Source: Halopseudomonas nanhaiensis
GTDB lineage: Bacteria > Pseudomonadota > Gammaproteobacteria > Pseudomonadales > Pseudomonadaceae
Length of the DNA: 64,000 nucleotides
Assembly: GCF_020025155.1 (NCBI RefSeq)
Contig: NZ_CP073751.1
Location: forward strand, 186,001 to 250,000
Reading direction: 5' to 3'
The notes beneath the pieces were generated by a model that saw only the letters and a program-made list of their open reading frames with translations, did not search any database and was not told the DNA's origin. Below, piece after piece: positions 52,564 through 62,966 of this stretch. Position 1 is the stretch's first letter; each line of letters begins with the position of its first letter. A program made the translations under genes and the position numbers.

Positions 52564-53865
52564 ATGACAGCAGCTCGTACCCTGTTGGCTTCGTGCCTGA
52601 GCCTGGCGCTGGTCTCTGTTCCCGTCGGTGCGCAGGAGTCCGCAGCTGTGCAGGCGGCTCCGGAACAGGCGGCGCCGGCGCCGCTCCCGCTGGACGAGCT
52701 GCGCACCTTTGCCGAAGTCATGGAGCGCATCCGCTCGGCCTATGTCGAACCAGTGGATGACGCGACGCTGCTGGACAATGCCATCCGCGGCATGCTGGAA
52801 GGGCTTGACCCGCATTCGGACTATCTCGACCCGGAAGATTTCAAGGGCCTGCAGGACAGTACCAGCGGGCAGTTCGGCGGTCTGGGCATCGAAATAGGAC
52901 AGGATGAGGGCGGATTGCGGGTTATCGCCCCGATCGACGATACGCCGGCGGCGCGGGCCGGGATCGAGCCGGGCGACCTGATCATGATGATCGACGATCA
53001 GCCGGTGAAGGGCATGAGCCTGGTCGAAGCGGTGGAGAAGATGCGCGGCCCGGCGGGCTCGAGCGTTACGTTGACCATCGTGCGTGGCGACGGCGGCCCG
53101 TTCGAGGTTGAGCTCGAACGGGCCATCGTCAAGGTCAAGAGCGTGCGCACCGAGGCGCTGGAACCTGGCTATGCGTACTTGCGCATCACCCAGTTCCAGA
53201 CCAATACCGGCGACGAGGTTCGCCGCACGCTGCAGCGGCTCGCCAGCGAAGAAACGCTCAAGGGCATAGTGCTCGACCTGCGCAACAATCCGGGCGGCGT
53301 TCTTCAGGCTGCAGTGGAGGTGACCGATGCCTTCATCACCGAAGGATTGATCGTCTATACGCGGGGTCGCCTGCCGAATTCCGAAATGCGCTTCAACGCG
53401 ACGAGTAATGCGCCGGCGGGTGACGTTCCGCTGGTCGTGCTGATCAACGGCGGCTCTGCCTCGGCCTCGGAGATCGTCGCCGGCGCGTTGCAGGACCATG
53501 GCCGCGCGATAGTGATGGGCACTGACAGCTTCGGCAAGGGTTCGGTGCAGACCGTGCTGCCGCTCAACAATGATCGTGCGCTCAAGCTCACCACCGCCCT
53601 GTATTACACACCCAATGGCCGGTCGATTCAGGCCCAGGGCATCGTTCCGGATATTCGTGTCGAGCGAGCCAAGGTGACTGTAGATCCCGAGCAGACGGCG
53701 GCCTACCGCGAAGCGGATCTGGCGCGCCATCTGAACAACGCCAACGGTGAAGAACGGCCGACCGTTCGTACGCCGATGACCGAACGCAGCGAAAACGACA
53801 GCGATTATCAGCTCAACCAGGCGCTCAATCTGCTCAAGGGTCTGAACATTTCACGCAAGCAATGA
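52564..53865 (+). CDS. ctpA: C-terminal processing protease CtpA (S41)
   Basis: 433 residues. The signal peptide cleaves near VGA-QE (residue 23). A PDZ domain covers about 100-185 (FGGLGIEIG). The serine-lysine dyad is S300 in GGSASASEI and K325 in SFGKGSVQ. In P. aeruginosa CtpA removes periplasmic peptidoglycan hydrolases with an adaptor. The start ATG 52564 has GGAGAG upstream. The stop overlaps the next gene (ATGA). Confidence 0.93.
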   Translation: MTAARTLLASCLSLALVSVPVGAQESAAVQAAPEQAAPAPLPLDELRTFAEVMERIRSAYVEPVDDATLLDNAIRGMLEGLDPHSDYLDPEDFKGLQDSTSGQFGGLGIEIGQDEGGLRVIAPIDDTPAARAGIEPGDLIMMIDDQPVKGMSLVEAVEKMRGPAGSSVTLTIVRGDGGPFEVELERAIVKVKSVRTEALEPGYAYLRITQFQTNTGDEVRRTLQRLASEETLKGIVLDLRNNPGGVLQAAVEVTDAFITEGLIVYTRGRLPNSEMRFNATSNAPAGDVPLVVLINGGSASASEIVAGALQDHGRAIVMGTDSFGKGSVQTVLPLNNDRALKLTTALYYTPNGRSIQAQGIVPDIRVERAKVTVDPEQTAAYREADLARHLNNANGEERPTVRTPMTERSENDSDYQLNQALNLLKGLNISRKQ

Positions 53866-54809
53866 GGCGCTGTGGGCTCCTGCTGCTGGCGCTGTGGCTG
53901 GCAGGATGCGATACGTCGCAGGCGCCTTCGCAGCACGAGCGCGACAGCCCCGAAGCTGCGCCGTCATCAAGGCGCGAGGCTGCGGAGCCTGAGCGCGATC
54001 GCGTGCGCAGCGAGTGGATGGTCATCGAGCATGCCGGATGGAGACGCGAGTCTGCTGTAACGGTGCCTCCCGAGGCGCCGGCCGTCGCCGCACAGGCGTC
54101 TCCGGTTGCCGGTCCACCAGCACTGGCGATCATCATCGACGACGTAGGCCATGGCTATGCCGTCGGCCACCGTCTGATCACTCTGCCGTTCCCCCTTGCG
54201 CTTGCCATCCTGCCGTTCACGCCGTCGGGCCAGCGGCTGGCAACCGAGGCCGCCGAAGCCGGCCATACTGTCATGCTGCATCTGCCGATGGAAAATCTGG
54301 CAGGATCGTCGCCCGGCCCGGGCGGGCTGCATGCAGCCATGTCGCCAACGGAATTCCGGCAGACCCTGGACGCGGCGCTCGATAACCTCCCTGCCGTCCG
54401 CGGCGTCAATAATCACATGGGCAGTCTGCTCACCACCTTGCGGCCGCAGATGGACTGGGTGATGCAGGAGCTGGCCGAGCGAGGCCTGTTTTTCGTCGAC
54501 AGTCGAACCCAGGCAGCCACCCAGGCCGCGTTCGCAGCACAGGCTCGCGGACTGCCAAATCTGTCGCGGGACGTCTTTCTGGACAACGTACGTACCCCGC
54601 AGGCCATGGAGGCGGCACTGCAGGTTGCGCTCGAGAAGGCTCGGCAACAGGGCTATGCGGTGATCATTGCGCATCCCTATCCGGAGACGCTGATGTTTCT
54701 GGAGTCGAGGATTGCCCAGGTCCCGCAGCGAGACGGCGTACAGTTGGTGCCGCTGGAAAGCCTGCTGGGGCGCCCGCCTGCGTTACCGCACGCGGACAAC
54801 CGGCGGTAG
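53862..54809 (+). CDS. Divergent polysaccharide deacetylase family protein
   Basis: 315 residues. It starts with a probable lipoprotein signal (LLLALWLAGCDTSQ, cysteine near 18), then a variable linker. The deacetylase-like domain follows (LAIIIDDVGHGYAVGHRLI near 90, VMLHLPME, GVNNHMGSLLT near 180, VIIAHPYPETLMFLE near 265), corresponding to Pfam 'divergent polysaccharide deacetylase'. A role on envelope sugars is inferred. It is translationally coupled to ctpA and converges with hisF. Confidence 0.85.
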   Translation: MRRCGLLLLALWLAGCDTSQAPSQHERDSPEAAPSSRREAAEPERDRVRSEWMVIEHAGWRRESAVTVPPEAPAVAAQASPVAGPPALAIIIDDVGHGYAVGHRLITLPFPLALAILPFTPSGQRLATEAAEAGHTVMLHLPMENLAGSSPGPGGLHAAMSPTEFRQTLDAALDNLPAVRGVNNHMGSLLTTLRPQMDWVMQELAERGLFFVDSRTQAATQAAFAAQARGLPNLSRDVFLDNVRTPQAMEAALQVALEKARQQGYAVIIAHPYPETLMFLESRIAQVPQRDGVQLVPLESLLGRPPALPHADNRR

Positions 54810-54810
54810 G

Positions 54811-55584
54811 CTAGAGACGCATCTCGATGCCGCGCTCGGCCATATAGATCTTGGCTTCGCCAACGGTAAATTCACCGAAATGAAAGATGCTGGCGGCGAG
54901 CACGGCGTCGGCGCCGCCTTCGATCACGCCATCGGCCAGATGCTGCAGGTTGCCGACGCCCCCGGAGGCGATCACCGGGATGTGCAGGGCATCGCTGATG
55001 GCGCGGGTCACGCCGAGATCGTAACCGCTCTTGACCCCATCCTGATCCATGCTGGTCAGCAGGATCTCGCCAGCGCCGAGCATCTGCATCTTGCGCGCCC
55101 ACTGCACGGCGTCCAGTCCGGTCGGCTTGCGCCCGCCGTGGGTGAAGATTTCCCAGCGGCCCGGTTCGCCCGGAGCGGAGACGCGCTTGGCATCGATCGC
55201 CACGACGATGCACTGCGAGCCGAACCGGTCCGCAGCCTCGCCGACGAACTCGGGATTGAACACCGCGGCGGTATTGATCGACACCTTGTCGGCGCCAGCA
55301 TTGAGCAGGTTGCGGATATCGCTGACGGTGCGTACGCCGCCGCCGACGGTCAGCGGAATGAATACCTCGCTGGCCATGCGCTCGACGGTATGCAGCGTGG
55401 TGTCACGCTCCTGGTGGCTCGCGGTGATGTCGAGAAAAGTGATCTCGTCCGCGCCCTGCTCGTTGTAGCGGCGAGCGATTTCCACCGGGTCCCCGGCATC
55501 GCGGATGTTCTCGAACTTGACGCCCTTCACCACGCGGCCATTGTCCACGTCGAGGCAGGGGATGATTCGTTTTGCCAGAGGCAT
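54811..55584 (-). CDS. hisF: Imidazole glycerol phosphate synthase cyclase subunit
   Basis: 257 residues, (beta-alpha)8 barrel. The catalytic aspartates are in [15 protein letters not shown] and [15 protein letters not shown]. It works with HisH to make imidazole glycerol phosphate and AICAR. ATG at 55584 has GGAGAAAG upstream. It is the last of hisB-H-A-F here. Confidence 0.97.
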   Translation of the reverse strand: MPLAKRIIPCLDVDNGRVVKGVKFENIRDAGDPVEIARRYNEQGADEITFLDITASHQERDTTLHTVERMASEVFIPLTVGGGVRTVSDIRNLLNAGADKVSINTAAVFNPEFVGEAADRFGSQCIVVAIDAKRVSAPGEPGRWEIFTHGGRKPTGLDAVQWARKMQMLGAGEILLTSMDQDGVKSGYDLGVTRAISDALHIPVIASGGVGNLQHLADGVIEGGADAVLAASIFHFGEFTVGEAKIYMAERGIEMRL

Positions 55585-55597
55585 GGGGCTTTCTCCG

Positions 55598-55690
55598 AAA
55601 GCAGCTGCAAGCGTCAAGCTTCAAGCTGCAAGTAAAAACCAGAAACCTGCACGGACAGCTTGCCGCTTACAGCTTGTTGCTTGCCGCTGC
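55598..55690. repeat. AGCTT-type repeat cluster, hisA–hisF gap
   Basis: Degenerate GCAGCTGCAAGC, CAAGCTTCAAGCTGCAAG and CAGCTTGCCGCTTACAGCTTG units. The cluster runs over the last codons of hisA, so the repeats form its C terminus. Confidence 0.65.
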
Positions 55691-56419
55691 TGCTTGGTCG
55701 CAGTGCGCCTGCGCCTCGGCCACGTCGAGCGTGCCTTCGTAAATTGCGCGGCCGGTAATGGCTCCGACGATGCCCGGTGCACGTGCGTCGAGCAGAGCCT
55801 GGATGTCGCCCAGATTATGAATGCCGCCGGAGGCGATGACCGGGATCGACGTGGCGTTGGCCAGTGCAGCAGTGGCTTCGACATTGCACCCCTGCATCAT
55901 CCCGTCCTTGGCTATATCGGTGTAGACGATCGCCGAGACGCCGTCGGCTTCGAAACGTCTGGCCAGATCGATCACCTGGACGCTGCTGACCTCGGCCCAG
56001 CCATCGGTGGCAACGAAGCCGTCCTTGGCGTCCAGGCCGACGATGACCTTGCCGGGGAACGCGCGGCAGGCCTCGCCGACGAATTCGGGCTGCTTGACCG
56101 CCTTGGTGCCGATGATCACGTAGCTCACTCCGGCACGGACGTAGTGCTCGATGGTCTCCAGCGAGCGAATACCGCCACCGATCTGGATCGGCAGCTCCGG
56201 ATAGGCGCGGGCAATCGCAGTGACCACCTCGCCATTGACCGGCTGACCTTCGAAGGCACCGTTGAGATCGACCAGATGCAGCCTGCGGCAGCCGGCCTCT
56301 ACCCACTTCGCTGCCATGGCCACCGGGTCGTCGGAAAATACGGTCGCATCGTCCATCAAGCCCTGACGCAAGCGTACACAGGCGCCGTCCTTGAGATCGA
56401 TAGCTGGAATAATGAGCAT
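55667..56419 (-). CDS. hisA: ProFAR isomerase HisA
   Basis: 250 residues, barrel fold with [18 protein letters not shown] (catalytic aspartate) and [14 protein letters not shown] near 170. It opens the ribose ring of ProFAR to give PRFAR. ATG at 56419 follows AAGGAAAAAGTG. The last residues (AAAASNKL) come from the AGCTT repeat DNA. Confidence 0.96.
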   Translation of the reverse strand: MLIIPAIDLKDGACVRLRQGLMDDATVFSDDPVAMAAKWVEAGCRRLHLVDLNGAFEGQPVNGEVVTAIARAYPELPIQIGGGIRSLETIEHYVRAGVSYVIIGTKAVKQPEFVGEACRAFPGKVIVGLDAKDGFVATDGWAEVSSVQVIDLARRFEADGVSAIVYTDIAKDGMMQGCNVEATAALANATSIPVIASGGIHNLGDIQALLDARAPGIVGAITGRAIYEGTLDVAEAQAHCDQAAAASNKL

Positions 56420-56432
56420 CACTTTTTCCTTG

Positions 56433-56512
56433 GGAAAAAGAGCTTCAAGCTTTTAGCTGAAAGCTTCAAGCGGTGGGCTTGCAGCTTGCGGCTTGGAGCT
56501 TGGAGCTCGAGT
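56433..56512. repeat. AGCTT-type repeat cluster, hisH–hisA gap
   Basis: The string of GAGCTTCAAGC, GAAAGCTTCAAGCG, GCTTGCAGCTTGCGGCTTGG and AGCTTGGAGCTCG units fills the gap. It contains no gene. Confidence 0.7.
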
Positions 56513-56513
56513 G

Positions 56514-57155
56514 TTACCAGCGTCCATCCCAGGCCAGAAAGTTCTGCAGCAGTTGCAGGCCATTGGTGTGGCTTTTCTCGGGATGGAACTGGGTCGCGAA
56601 GACAAAATCATCGGCCAGCGCCGCAGCGAAATCGACGCCGTAATGACACAGGCCGGCCAGGTGGCTGTGCTTGCTGGCAGCAGCGTAATAACTGTGCACG
56701 AAGTAGAAGCGCGCGTCCTGGTCGATGCGGTGCCAGAGCGGATGGTCGATGGTCTGTTTGACCTGGTCCCAGCCCATGTGCGGCACCTTCAGGCGCTCGT
56801 CACCGTCACGCAGGTCATCGCCGAAGTACCGCACGTCGCCGGGGAACAGGCCCAGCGCATCGACGCCGCCATTCTCTTCACTGCTTTCCAGCAGCATCTG
56901 CATGCCGACGCAGATACCGAGCAGCGGCTTCTCGCCGGCGATCTGCTGGACCACGCGATCCAGGCCCAGCTTGCGCAGTTCGCTGACGCAGTCGCGTATG
57001 GCGCCCACTCCAGGCAGGATAACCCGCTCGGCCGCGAGAATGACCTCGGGATCGCTGGTGACCGCAACGGCCTGTGCGCCAACATGCTCCAGCGCCTTGG
57101 CGACGGAGTGCAGATTGCCCATGCCGTAGTCGATTACCGCAACATTGCTAGCCAT
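56514..57155 (-). CDS. hisH: Imidazole glycerol phosphate synthase glutaminase subunit
   Basis: 213 residues, class I glutamine amidotransferase. Nucleophile C82 in [12 protein letters not shown]191 and E193 in TQFHPEKSH. It supplies ammonia to HisF. ATG 57155 is three bases after the hisB stop. Confidence 0.96.
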   Translation of the reverse strand: MASNVAVIDYGMGNLHSVAKALEHVGAQAVAVTSDPEVILAAERVILPGVGAIRDCVSELRKLGLDRVVQQIAGEKPLLGICVGMQMLLESSEENGGVDALGLFPGDVRYFGDDLRDGDERLKVPHMGWDQVKQTIDHPLWHRIDQDARFYFVHSYYAAASKHSHLAGLCHYGVDFAAALADDFVFATQFHPEKSHTNGLQLLQNFLAWDGRW

Positions 57156-57158
57156 GCG

Positions 57159-57752
57159 TTACAGAGAACCTTTCGTCGAAGGCATCATGCCGGTCATCCG
57201 CGGGTCCAGCTCCACGGCCATGCGCAGTGCCCGGCCGAATGCCTTGAACACGGTTTCGATCTGGTGGTGGGTGTTCACGCCACGCAGATTGTCGATGTGC
57301 AGCGTAACCTGTGCATGGTTGACGAAGCCCTGGAAGAACTCCATGAACAAATCGACGTCGAAGCCACCGACGGAGGCGCGGGTGAAGTCGACATGCATGT
57401 GCAGGCCCGGGCGACCGGAGAAGTCGATCACCACGCGAGACAGCGCTTCGTCCAGCGGCACATAGGCGTGGCCGTAGCGGCGGGTGCCCTTCTTGTCGCC
57501 GATAGCCTTCGCAAAGGCCTGGCCGAGCGTGATGCCGACGTCCTCCACCGTATGGTGGTCATCGATGTGCAGGTCGCCACGGCAACGGATGTTCATGTCG
57601 ATCAGCCCGTGACGGGCAATCTGGTCCAGCATGTGCTCGAGAAACGGGACGCCGATGTCGAAGTCGGCCTGGCCGGTACCGTCAAGGTTGATGTCGACCT
57701 TGACCTGGGTTTCCAGCGTGTTGCGCTCGACGCTTGCCTTGCGCTCCGCCAT
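57159..57752 (-). CDS. hisB: Imidazoleglycerol-phosphate dehydratase
   Basis: 197 residues, monofunctional HisB. Metal histidines in [18 protein letters not shown] and [15 protein letters not shown]. It dehydrates imidazole glycerol phosphate. ATG 57752 has GGAGAACTGCC upstream. It is first gene of the hisBHAF run. Confidence 0.97.
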   Translation of the reverse strand: MAERKASVERNTLETQVKVDINLDGTGQADFDIGVPFLEHMLDQIARHGLIDMNIRCRGDLHIDDHHTVEDVGITLGQAFAKAIGDKKGTRRYGHAYVPLDEALSRVVIDFSGRPGLHMHVDFTRASVGGFDVDLFMEFFQGFVNHAQVTLHIDNLRGVNTHHQIETVFKAFGRALRMAVELDPRMTGMMPSTKGSL

Positions 57753-57868
57753 GGCAGTTCTCCAAGAGTGTTGGCAATCAAGGGCGAGCATTATACGGGC
57801 TGCGTGCACCCGTGGGCTACATTGGATGATTGGGATTGTTGATGAGCGCGATTGGCAGGGAAGTGATG

Positions 57869-58978
57869 ATGGATTGTGACGTGTTGGTGGTAGGGGCCGG
57901 GGTAGTCGGGCTGGCCTGCGCGCAGCGGCTGGCGGCCGACGGGCGGGAGGTCATGGTGCTGGAGCAGGAGGACTGGCCTGGTCAGCATGCATCGAGTCGC
58001 AACAGCGAGGTGATACACGCCGGGATCTATTACGCGCCGGGTTCGCTCAAGGCCGAGCTCTGCCGGCGCGGACGGGACCAGCTGTACCGTTGGTGCGAAG
58101 CGCGGCAGGTGCCGCACCGTCGCATCGGCAAGGTACTGGTTGCGGTCGAGGAGAACGAGCTTCCGGCGCTTCAGGCGTTGCATGACAACGCGCTGGCCAA
58201 CGAGGTCCGGCTCGACTGGCTGGACGCCGCACAGGTGCACGCCCTGGAGCCGCAAGTTCGTGCGGTAGCCGGATTGTTGTCGCCGATAACCGGGATCATC
58301 GACAGTCATGCGCTGATGCAGTCCTATGAAGCGGCATTGCAGGAGCGCGGCGGACAGGTGGTGTGTCGGGTTCGCGTGGAGCGCATTGAGCCGATCGCTG
58401 GCGGTTACCGCGTGCACGGCAGCAGCGGCAGGGAGACATTTGCGCTCCACACCCGTGCGTTACTCAACGCCGGTGGGTTGTTCGCCACTACGCTGGCCTC
58501 TCGGATCGAAGGATATCCGGCGGTACGAATCCCGCAGATGCACTACTGCAAGGGCAGTTATTTCTCCTACAGCGGGCGCTCCCCATTCTCCCATCTTGTC
58601 TACCCCATGCCGGAAGCCAACACTTCCGGGTTGGGTGTGCACGCGACCCTCGATCTGGGCGGGCAGCTGCGTTTCGGCCCGGATGTCTGCTATCAGAGCG
58701 ATCTCGACTATCAGGTCGATCTGGGCATGGCCGAACGCTTCGCCTCGGCGGTGCAGCGGTACTGGCCGGCCTGCGATCCGCTGCGACTGGTACCGGGCTA
58801 TGCAGGCATTCGCGCCAAGCTGAGCGGTCCGGGGCAGCCGGCGATGGATTTCCTCATCGAGGGGCCGGCCGAACACGGGTTACCCGGACTGATCAGTCTG
58901 TACGGCATCGAATCGCCCGGTCTGACCGCCAGCCTGGCGATTGCCGACGAGGTAGCCAACCGGCTGGACAATCTCTAA
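57869..58978 (+). CDS. FAD-dependent oxidoreductase (LhgO-like)
   Basis: 369 residues, DAO family. The ADP-binding motif [19 protein letters not shown] is at 5-23, then [20 protein letters not shown] near 51, characteristic of L-2-hydroxyglutarate oxidase-like proteins. The substrate here is not certain. ATGs at 57866, 57869 and 57842 are possible; 57869 has AGGGA seven bases upstream and starts at the conserved MDCDV. It diverges from hisB. Confidence 0.83.
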   Translation: MDCDVLVVGAGVVGLACAQRLAADGREVMVLEQEDWPGQHASSRNSEVIHAGIYYAPGSLKAELCRRGRDQLYRWCEARQVPHRRIGKVLVAVEENELPALQALHDNALANEVRLDWLDAAQVHALEPQVRAVAGLLSPITGIIDSHALMQSYEAALQERGGQVVCRVRVERIEPIAGGYRVHGSSGRETFALHTRALLNAGGLFATTLASRIEGYPAVRIPQMHYCKGSYFSYSGRSPFSHLVYPMPEANTSGLGVHATLDLGGQLRFGPDVCYQSDLDYQVDLGMAERFASAVQRYWPACDPLRLVPGYAGIRAKLSGPGQPAMDFLIEGPAEHGLPGLISLYGIESPGLTASLAIADEVANRLDNL

Positions 58979-59031
58979 GGTAAGTGGATTCGGGCGGACG
59001 CCCGTACTGGCTGCAAAGAATAGGAGCGCTC

Positions 59032-61212
59032 ATGAAAGCCGCCAAGATCATCGGTCTGGTTCTGCTGACTCTGTTGGTACTGGTCGTCATCGGATTGTTC
59101 GTCGTCACCCGGTTGTTCGATCCGAATGACTATAAAGAGCAGATTCAGCAGGCTGCGCGCGACAAGGCCAATGTCGAGCTGACGCTCGGCGGCGATATAG
59201 GCTGGTCGCTGTTTCCCTGGCTGGGTATCGAGCTGGAAAATGTCACCGTCGCGCCGTTACAGCAGCCCGATCAGCCGCTGGCCGAGGTTGGGTCGATGGG
59301 GCTCGGTGTCGAGGTTCTGCCGTTGCTGCGCCGCCAGCTGCGCATGAGCGATGTGATTCTCGACAGCGTGACACTCAGCTTGGTGCGGGATGCCGAGGGC
59401 AACGGCAACTGGGAGACCATCGGTCCTCAGGAGCCGATCGAGGAGCCGCTGCCGTCGGGAGACCAGCCGCGCACCGAACAGCCTGATCAGGAGTTTGACC
59501 TGGCCGTTGAAAGCATCCGGGTGACCAACGCAGCAGTGAGCTATGTGGATCGCCAGTCTGGACGCACCATCACGCTCGAAGATCTGAATCTGAGCACCGG
59601 CGCGCTCATCGAGGGCCGCCCTGTCGAGGTCGAGTTGCTGGGACTGGTGGTACTGGACCAGCCCCTTATGCGTATACGCGTCGATCTGGACGCCATCGCT
59701 CTGTTCGATCTGGAGAAGCAGCGGTATCAGCTCGACGCCATTGACCTGAATCTCGATGCCAGCGGTGATCCGTTCGATGGGCGCGCCGTGTCGTTGCGCC
59801 TGCAGGGCAACGGTCAGCTCGATCAGGCCGCACAGACGGCCGCCTTGGAGGAGATACGCCTGTCGCTGGCGGACTTGCGAGCCACCGGTCAGTTGTCGGC
59901 CACCGATCTGGACGGGGACCTGCGTCTTGCCGGGTCGCTGAATGTCGCCGAATTCAATGCCCGGGAATTGCTCGCTTCGATCGGGCAGGATGTCTCCAGC
60001 ACTTCTGACCCGCGTGCGCTGGAAAAGGTGGCGATGACTGCCCGGCTCGATGGTTCAGCGAACAGTCTGATGCTGGAAGACCTGCAGCTGACGATTGACG
60101 ATGCGACGCTGGCAGGTCGCGCGGGTCTGGCGGACTTCGAAAAGCAGGCCGTGCGCTTCGACCTGTCGGGAGAGCGGCTTGATCTGGACCGCTTCCTCGC
60201 CGCCGAAGAGCCGGTCGAGGGCGCCGAGCCGGTCACGCCTGCGCCGGCTCCCGGACGTGGTGAGGGCGGCACTCGCTCGTCGGCCCCGCCTCTGGAATGG
60301 AGTGATGAGCCGCTCCTTCCGCTGGATACGCTCGCCACGCTCGACGCGGACGGCAAGCTGACCGTGCAGCAGCTCATTGTAACCGGGCAGACCTTCGAGT
60401 CCTTCATCGCCAGCGTGCAGGCGGCCGATGGCCGGGTGCGCTTGCGCCAGCTGGAGGGCGGTGTTTTCGGTGGCCGCTTCACGGCCAGCGGAGAGATTGA
60501 CACGCGCGCCACGCCGGTGCGCGTACAGGTCACCAAGCAGCTTCGCGACATGGACTCGCAGGCGATCCAGGAAGCCTACGAAGTGCCACTGCAGTTTCGT
60601 GGCGCGCTTGATATGGATGTCGACGTCACCGCGCGGGGCAACAGCATGGCGCGCTGGATGAACACCCTTGGCGGCAGTGCCCGCTTCGATGTCAGCGACG
60701 GCGCTCTGCTGGGCGTGAATCTCGAACAGCAGGCGTGTCAGGCCATCGCGCTGGCCAACCGTAAGTCACTGAGCCAGCCCCGCGGTGAAGAGAACACTCC
60801 GTTCGATCGTCTGCGCGGCAGCTTCAGGATCAACGACGGCACCGTGACCACCAATGATCTGATCGTTGCGGTACCCGGAATTCAGGCCAGCGGCCGCGGC
60901 AGGCTCGAGCTGCCGGTGCAACGCATGGACTTCCGACTCGGGCTGCTGATCGAGGGCGACAAGAGCGAGATGCCGGACCCTGCCTGCCAGGTCAATGAAC
61001 GCTATCGAGACATCCAGTGGCCGGTGCGCTGCCAGGGCTTCCTGCACAATGCCGCGAAGAGCTGCGGCGTGGATACCGACGAAGTGGCGAAGATCGCCGG
61101 TCGGCTGCTCGGCAACGAGGCGCGGCGCAAGGTCGAGGAGCGGGTGGAAGAAAAGCTCGGCGATCAGGCACCGGAAATTCGCGATGCCATCCGCGGGTTG
61201 CTTGGCAGGTGA
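59032..61212 (+). CDS. asmA: AsmA family envelope protein
   Basis: 726 residues. One N-terminal membrane helix ([20 protein letters not shown], about 5-24), then long beta-rich repeats, with the AsmA C-terminal domain near 560-720 ([20 protein letters not shown]). AsmA-like proteins are thought to carry phospholipid or help outer-membrane assembly. ATG 59032 has TAGGAGCG upstream. It overlaps mutY by four bases (GTGA). Confidence 0.9.
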   Translation: MKAAKIIGLVLLTLLVLVVIGLFVVTRLFDPNDYKEQIQQAARDKANVELTLGGDIGWSLFPWLGIELENVTVAPLQQPDQPLAEVGSMGLGVEVLPLLRRQLRMSDVILDSVTLSLVRDAEGNGNWETIGPQEPIEEPLPSGDQPRTEQPDQEFDLAVESIRVTNAAVSYVDRQSGRTITLEDLNLSTGALIEGRPVEVELLGLVVLDQPLMRIRVDLDAIALFDLEKQRYQLDAIDLNLDASGDPFDGRAVSLRLQGNGQLDQAAQTAALEEIRLSLADLRATGQLSATDLDGDLRLAGSLNVAEFNARELLASIGQDVSSTSDPRALEKVAMTARLDGSANSLMLEDLQLTIDDATLAGRAGLADFEKQAVRFDLSGERLDLDRFLAAEEPVEGAEPVTPAPAPGRGEGGTRSSAPPLEWSDEPLLPLDTLATLDADGKLTVQQLIVTGQTFESFIASVQAADGRVRLRQLEGGVFGGRFTASGEIDTRATPVRVQVTKQLRDMDSQAIQEAYEVPLQFRGALDMDVDVTARGNSMARWMNTLGGSARFDVSDGALLGVNLEQQACQAIALANRKSLSQPRGEENTPFDRLRGSFRINDGTVTTNDLIVAVPGIQASGRGRLELPVQRMDFRLGLLIEGDKSEMPDPACQVNERYRDIQWPVRCQGFLHNAAKSCGVDTDEVAKIAGRLLGNEARRKVEERVEEKLGDQAPEIRDAIRGLLGR

Positions 61213-62312
61213 GCCCGGGCGACTTTTCCAGCGCAGTGCTGGACTGGTTCGATCGTCATGGTCGCAAGGACCTGCCCTGGCAGGAGAACATGACGCCCTA
61301 CCGCGTCTGGGTGTCCGAGATCATGCTGCAGCAGACCCAGGTGGCCACGGTCATTCCTTATTACCAGCGCTTCATGCAGGCACTGCCGACTGTCGAGGCG
61401 CTGGCCGAGGCGTCGGCGGACGAGGTATTGCACCTGTGGACGGGGCTTGGCTACTACAGTCGGGCTCGCAATCTGCACAAGACGGCGAAACTGGTGGTCG
61501 ATCAGCATGACGGTGAATTTCCTCGCAGCGCCGCCGAACTTGCCGAGTTGCCCGGCATCGGCGAGTCCACCGCAGGGGCGATCGCCAGCCTGAGCATGGG
61601 CCAGCGTGCGCCGATCCTGGACGGTAACGTCAAGCGGGTGCTTGCCCGCTTCAAGGCCGTGAGCGGCTGGCCCGGCGAACGGTCGGTACAGCTGCGGTTG
61701 TGGGAACTCGCCGAGCTTTACACCCCGCAAGCGCGGGTGGCCGATTACACGCAGGCAATGATGGATCTCGGCGCTACCCTTTGTACCCGCAGCAAGCCCA
61801 GCTGCCTGTTGTGCCCGCTGCAGGCGGCCTGTCAGGCTCGGCTGCAGGGTACACCTGCGGCCTACCCGCAGGCGCGGCCGCGGAAAATCATGCCTGTGCG
61901 AGCATGTCTGATGCCACTGGTGGTCGATGGTCAGGGCGCCGTATGGTTGGAACGCCGCCCCGATAGCGGGCTGTGGGGCGGGCTCTGGTGTCCGCCGCAG
62001 CTCGATGCCGACGCGGACCTGGATGAATGGCTCGCCGGGAACAGCCTGGCTGCGCGGGACGTCCAGCCACTCGACCCGCTGCGCCACACCTTCAGCCACT
62101 TTCACCTGGATATTCACCCGTTGCTGGTGCGAGTGGAGCCCGGCGATGCCGTGGCCGAGACCGGACAGGTCTGGTATAACCTGCGCCAACCCACGCGCCT
62201 CGGGCTCGCGGCGCCAGTAAAGGTGCTGCTGGAGCGCGCGCAACGCCATATCCAGCCAGTTTCAGATTCGGAGGTAACCCATGTCCCGCACGGTGATGTG
62301 TCGCAAGTATAA
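61209..62312 (+). CDS. mutY: A/G-specific adenine glycosylase
   Basis: 367 residues. The catalytic glutamate is in [13 protein letters not shown] near 37, the helix-hairpin-helix in [15 protein letters not shown] with the D of [13 protein letters not shown], and the 4Fe-4S ligands in C-x6-C-x2-C-x5-C near 195-211. The C-terminal NUDIX-like domain (about 230-350) recognises 8-oxoguanine. It removes A opposite oxidised G. It starts with GTG at the asmA stop and runs 32 bases into yggX. Confidence 0.95.
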   Translation: MSPGDFSSAVLDWFDRHGRKDLPWQENMTPYRVWVSEIMLQQTQVATVIPYYQRFMQALPTVEALAEASADEVLHLWTGLGYYSRARNLHKTAKLVVDQHDGEFPRSAAELAELPGIGESTAGAIASLSMGQRAPILDGNVKRVLARFKAVSGWPGERSVQLRLWELAELYTPQARVADYTQAMMDLGATLCTRSKPSCLLCPLQAACQARLQGTPAAYPQARPRKIMPVRACLMPLVVDGQGAVWLERRPDSGLWGGLWCPPQLDADADLDEWLAGNSLAARDVQPLDPLRHTFSHFHLDIHPLLVRVEPGDAVAETGQVWYNLRQPTRLGLAAPVKVLLERAQRHIQPVSDSEVTHVPHGDVSQV

Positions 62313-62553
62313 GCAGGAACTGCCCGGTCTCGATCGTCCGCCGTACCCTGGGCCAAAGGGACAGGCGATATACAACGACGTCTCGAAAAAGGCCTGGGAC
62401 GAATGGCAGGCCCACCAGACCATGCTTATCAACGAGCGGCGCCTGAACATGATGGATCCCGCAGATCGCAAGTTCATTCAGCAGGAAATGGACAAGTTCC
62501 TCTCCGGCGAGGAATACGCCCAGGCCGAAGGCTATGTGCCGCCGAGCGAGTGA
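62281..62553 (+). CDS. yggX: Fe(2+)-trafficking protein YggX
   Basis: 90 residues with [20 protein letters not shown] and [19 protein letters not shown], the full family pattern including the single conserved cysteine. It helps protect iron-sulphur proteins such as MutY from oxidation, in line with its overlapping gene. AGGTAACCC precedes the ATG inside mutY. Confidence 0.96.
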   Translation: MSRTVMCRKYKQELPGLDRPPYPGPKGQAIYNDVSKKAWDEWQAHQTMLINERRLNMMDPADRKFIQQEMDKFLSGEEYAQAEGYVPPSE

Positions 62554-62599
62554 TCGCTTGGTAACCGGCTGAAAAATGGAAAATATTTGGCCCGGATGC

Positions 62600-62628
62600 T
62601 TGACAGTCAAAGTCCAGAATCGTTTAAT
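62600..62628 (+). promoter_or_regulatory. Sigma-70 promoter of tRNA-Phe
   Basis: TTGACA at 62600-62605 and TTTAAT at 62623-62628 with 17 bases between. A GC-rich discriminator (GGCGCCCC) follows, as is usual for stringently controlled stable-RNA promoters. Confidence 0.85.
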
Positions 62629-62639
62629 GGCGCCCCGTT

Positions 62640-62715
62640 GCCCAGGTAGCTCAGTCGGTAGAGCAGAGGATTGAAAATCCTCGTGTCGGCGGTTCGATTC
62701 CGTCCCTGGGCACCA
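62640..62715 (+). tRNA. tRNA-Phe (GAA)
   Basis: 76 bases with encoded CCA. Acceptor arm GCCCAGG/CCTGGGC, D-arm GCTC...GAGC, anticodon arm GAGGATTGAAAATCCTC with GAA in the loop, T-arm with GGTTCGATTCC. Promoter and terminator flank it, so it is a single-gene unit. Confidence 0.98.
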
Positions 62716-62730
62716 TATTCGATACATCAA

Positions 62731-62757
62731 AGGCTCGCCGTCAGGCGGGCCTTTTTT
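62731..62757 (+). terminator. Intrinsic terminator of tRNA-Phe
   Basis: GGCTCGCC-GTCA-GGCGGGCC (one T-G pair) followed by TTTTTT, 16 bases after the tRNA. Confidence 0.92.
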
Positions 62758-62766
62758 GTTTCCGGT

Positions 62767-62910
62767 TCAGCCGGTCGGTCGGGGATTGATCGGTAGCGTG
62801 ACCCGGAAGGTCGTGCCGTCAAGCTCTCTGCTGCTCACCTCGACGTCGCCGCCAGGGCGTGGATATATCGTCAGCTTAGCAAGGCTTGGATTCGAGCATT
62901 GGTGCCGTGT
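62767..62910 (-). pseudogene. Remnant of a sensor histidine kinase (C-terminal ATPase end)
   Basis: On the minus strand an open stretch with no start codon ends GGDVEVSSRELDGTTFRVTLP plus a few residues and a stop. GTTFRVTLP is the last strand of HATPase_c domains. A stop codon closes the frame upstream at 62911-62913, and the expected G1/G2 boxes are missing, so only the 3' end of a kinase remains. It points toward the tRNA terminator. Confidence 0.6.
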
Positions 62911-62966
62911 TCAGTCATTGCGTGCGTGCTAGTATGCAGCCACAGCTCGACGAGGCGAGAACCGCA

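Noticed and set aside
56493-57842. 449-codon plus-strand frame across hisH/hisB
   Set aside because: Mirror frame of two histidine-biosynthesis genes with clear catalytic residues.
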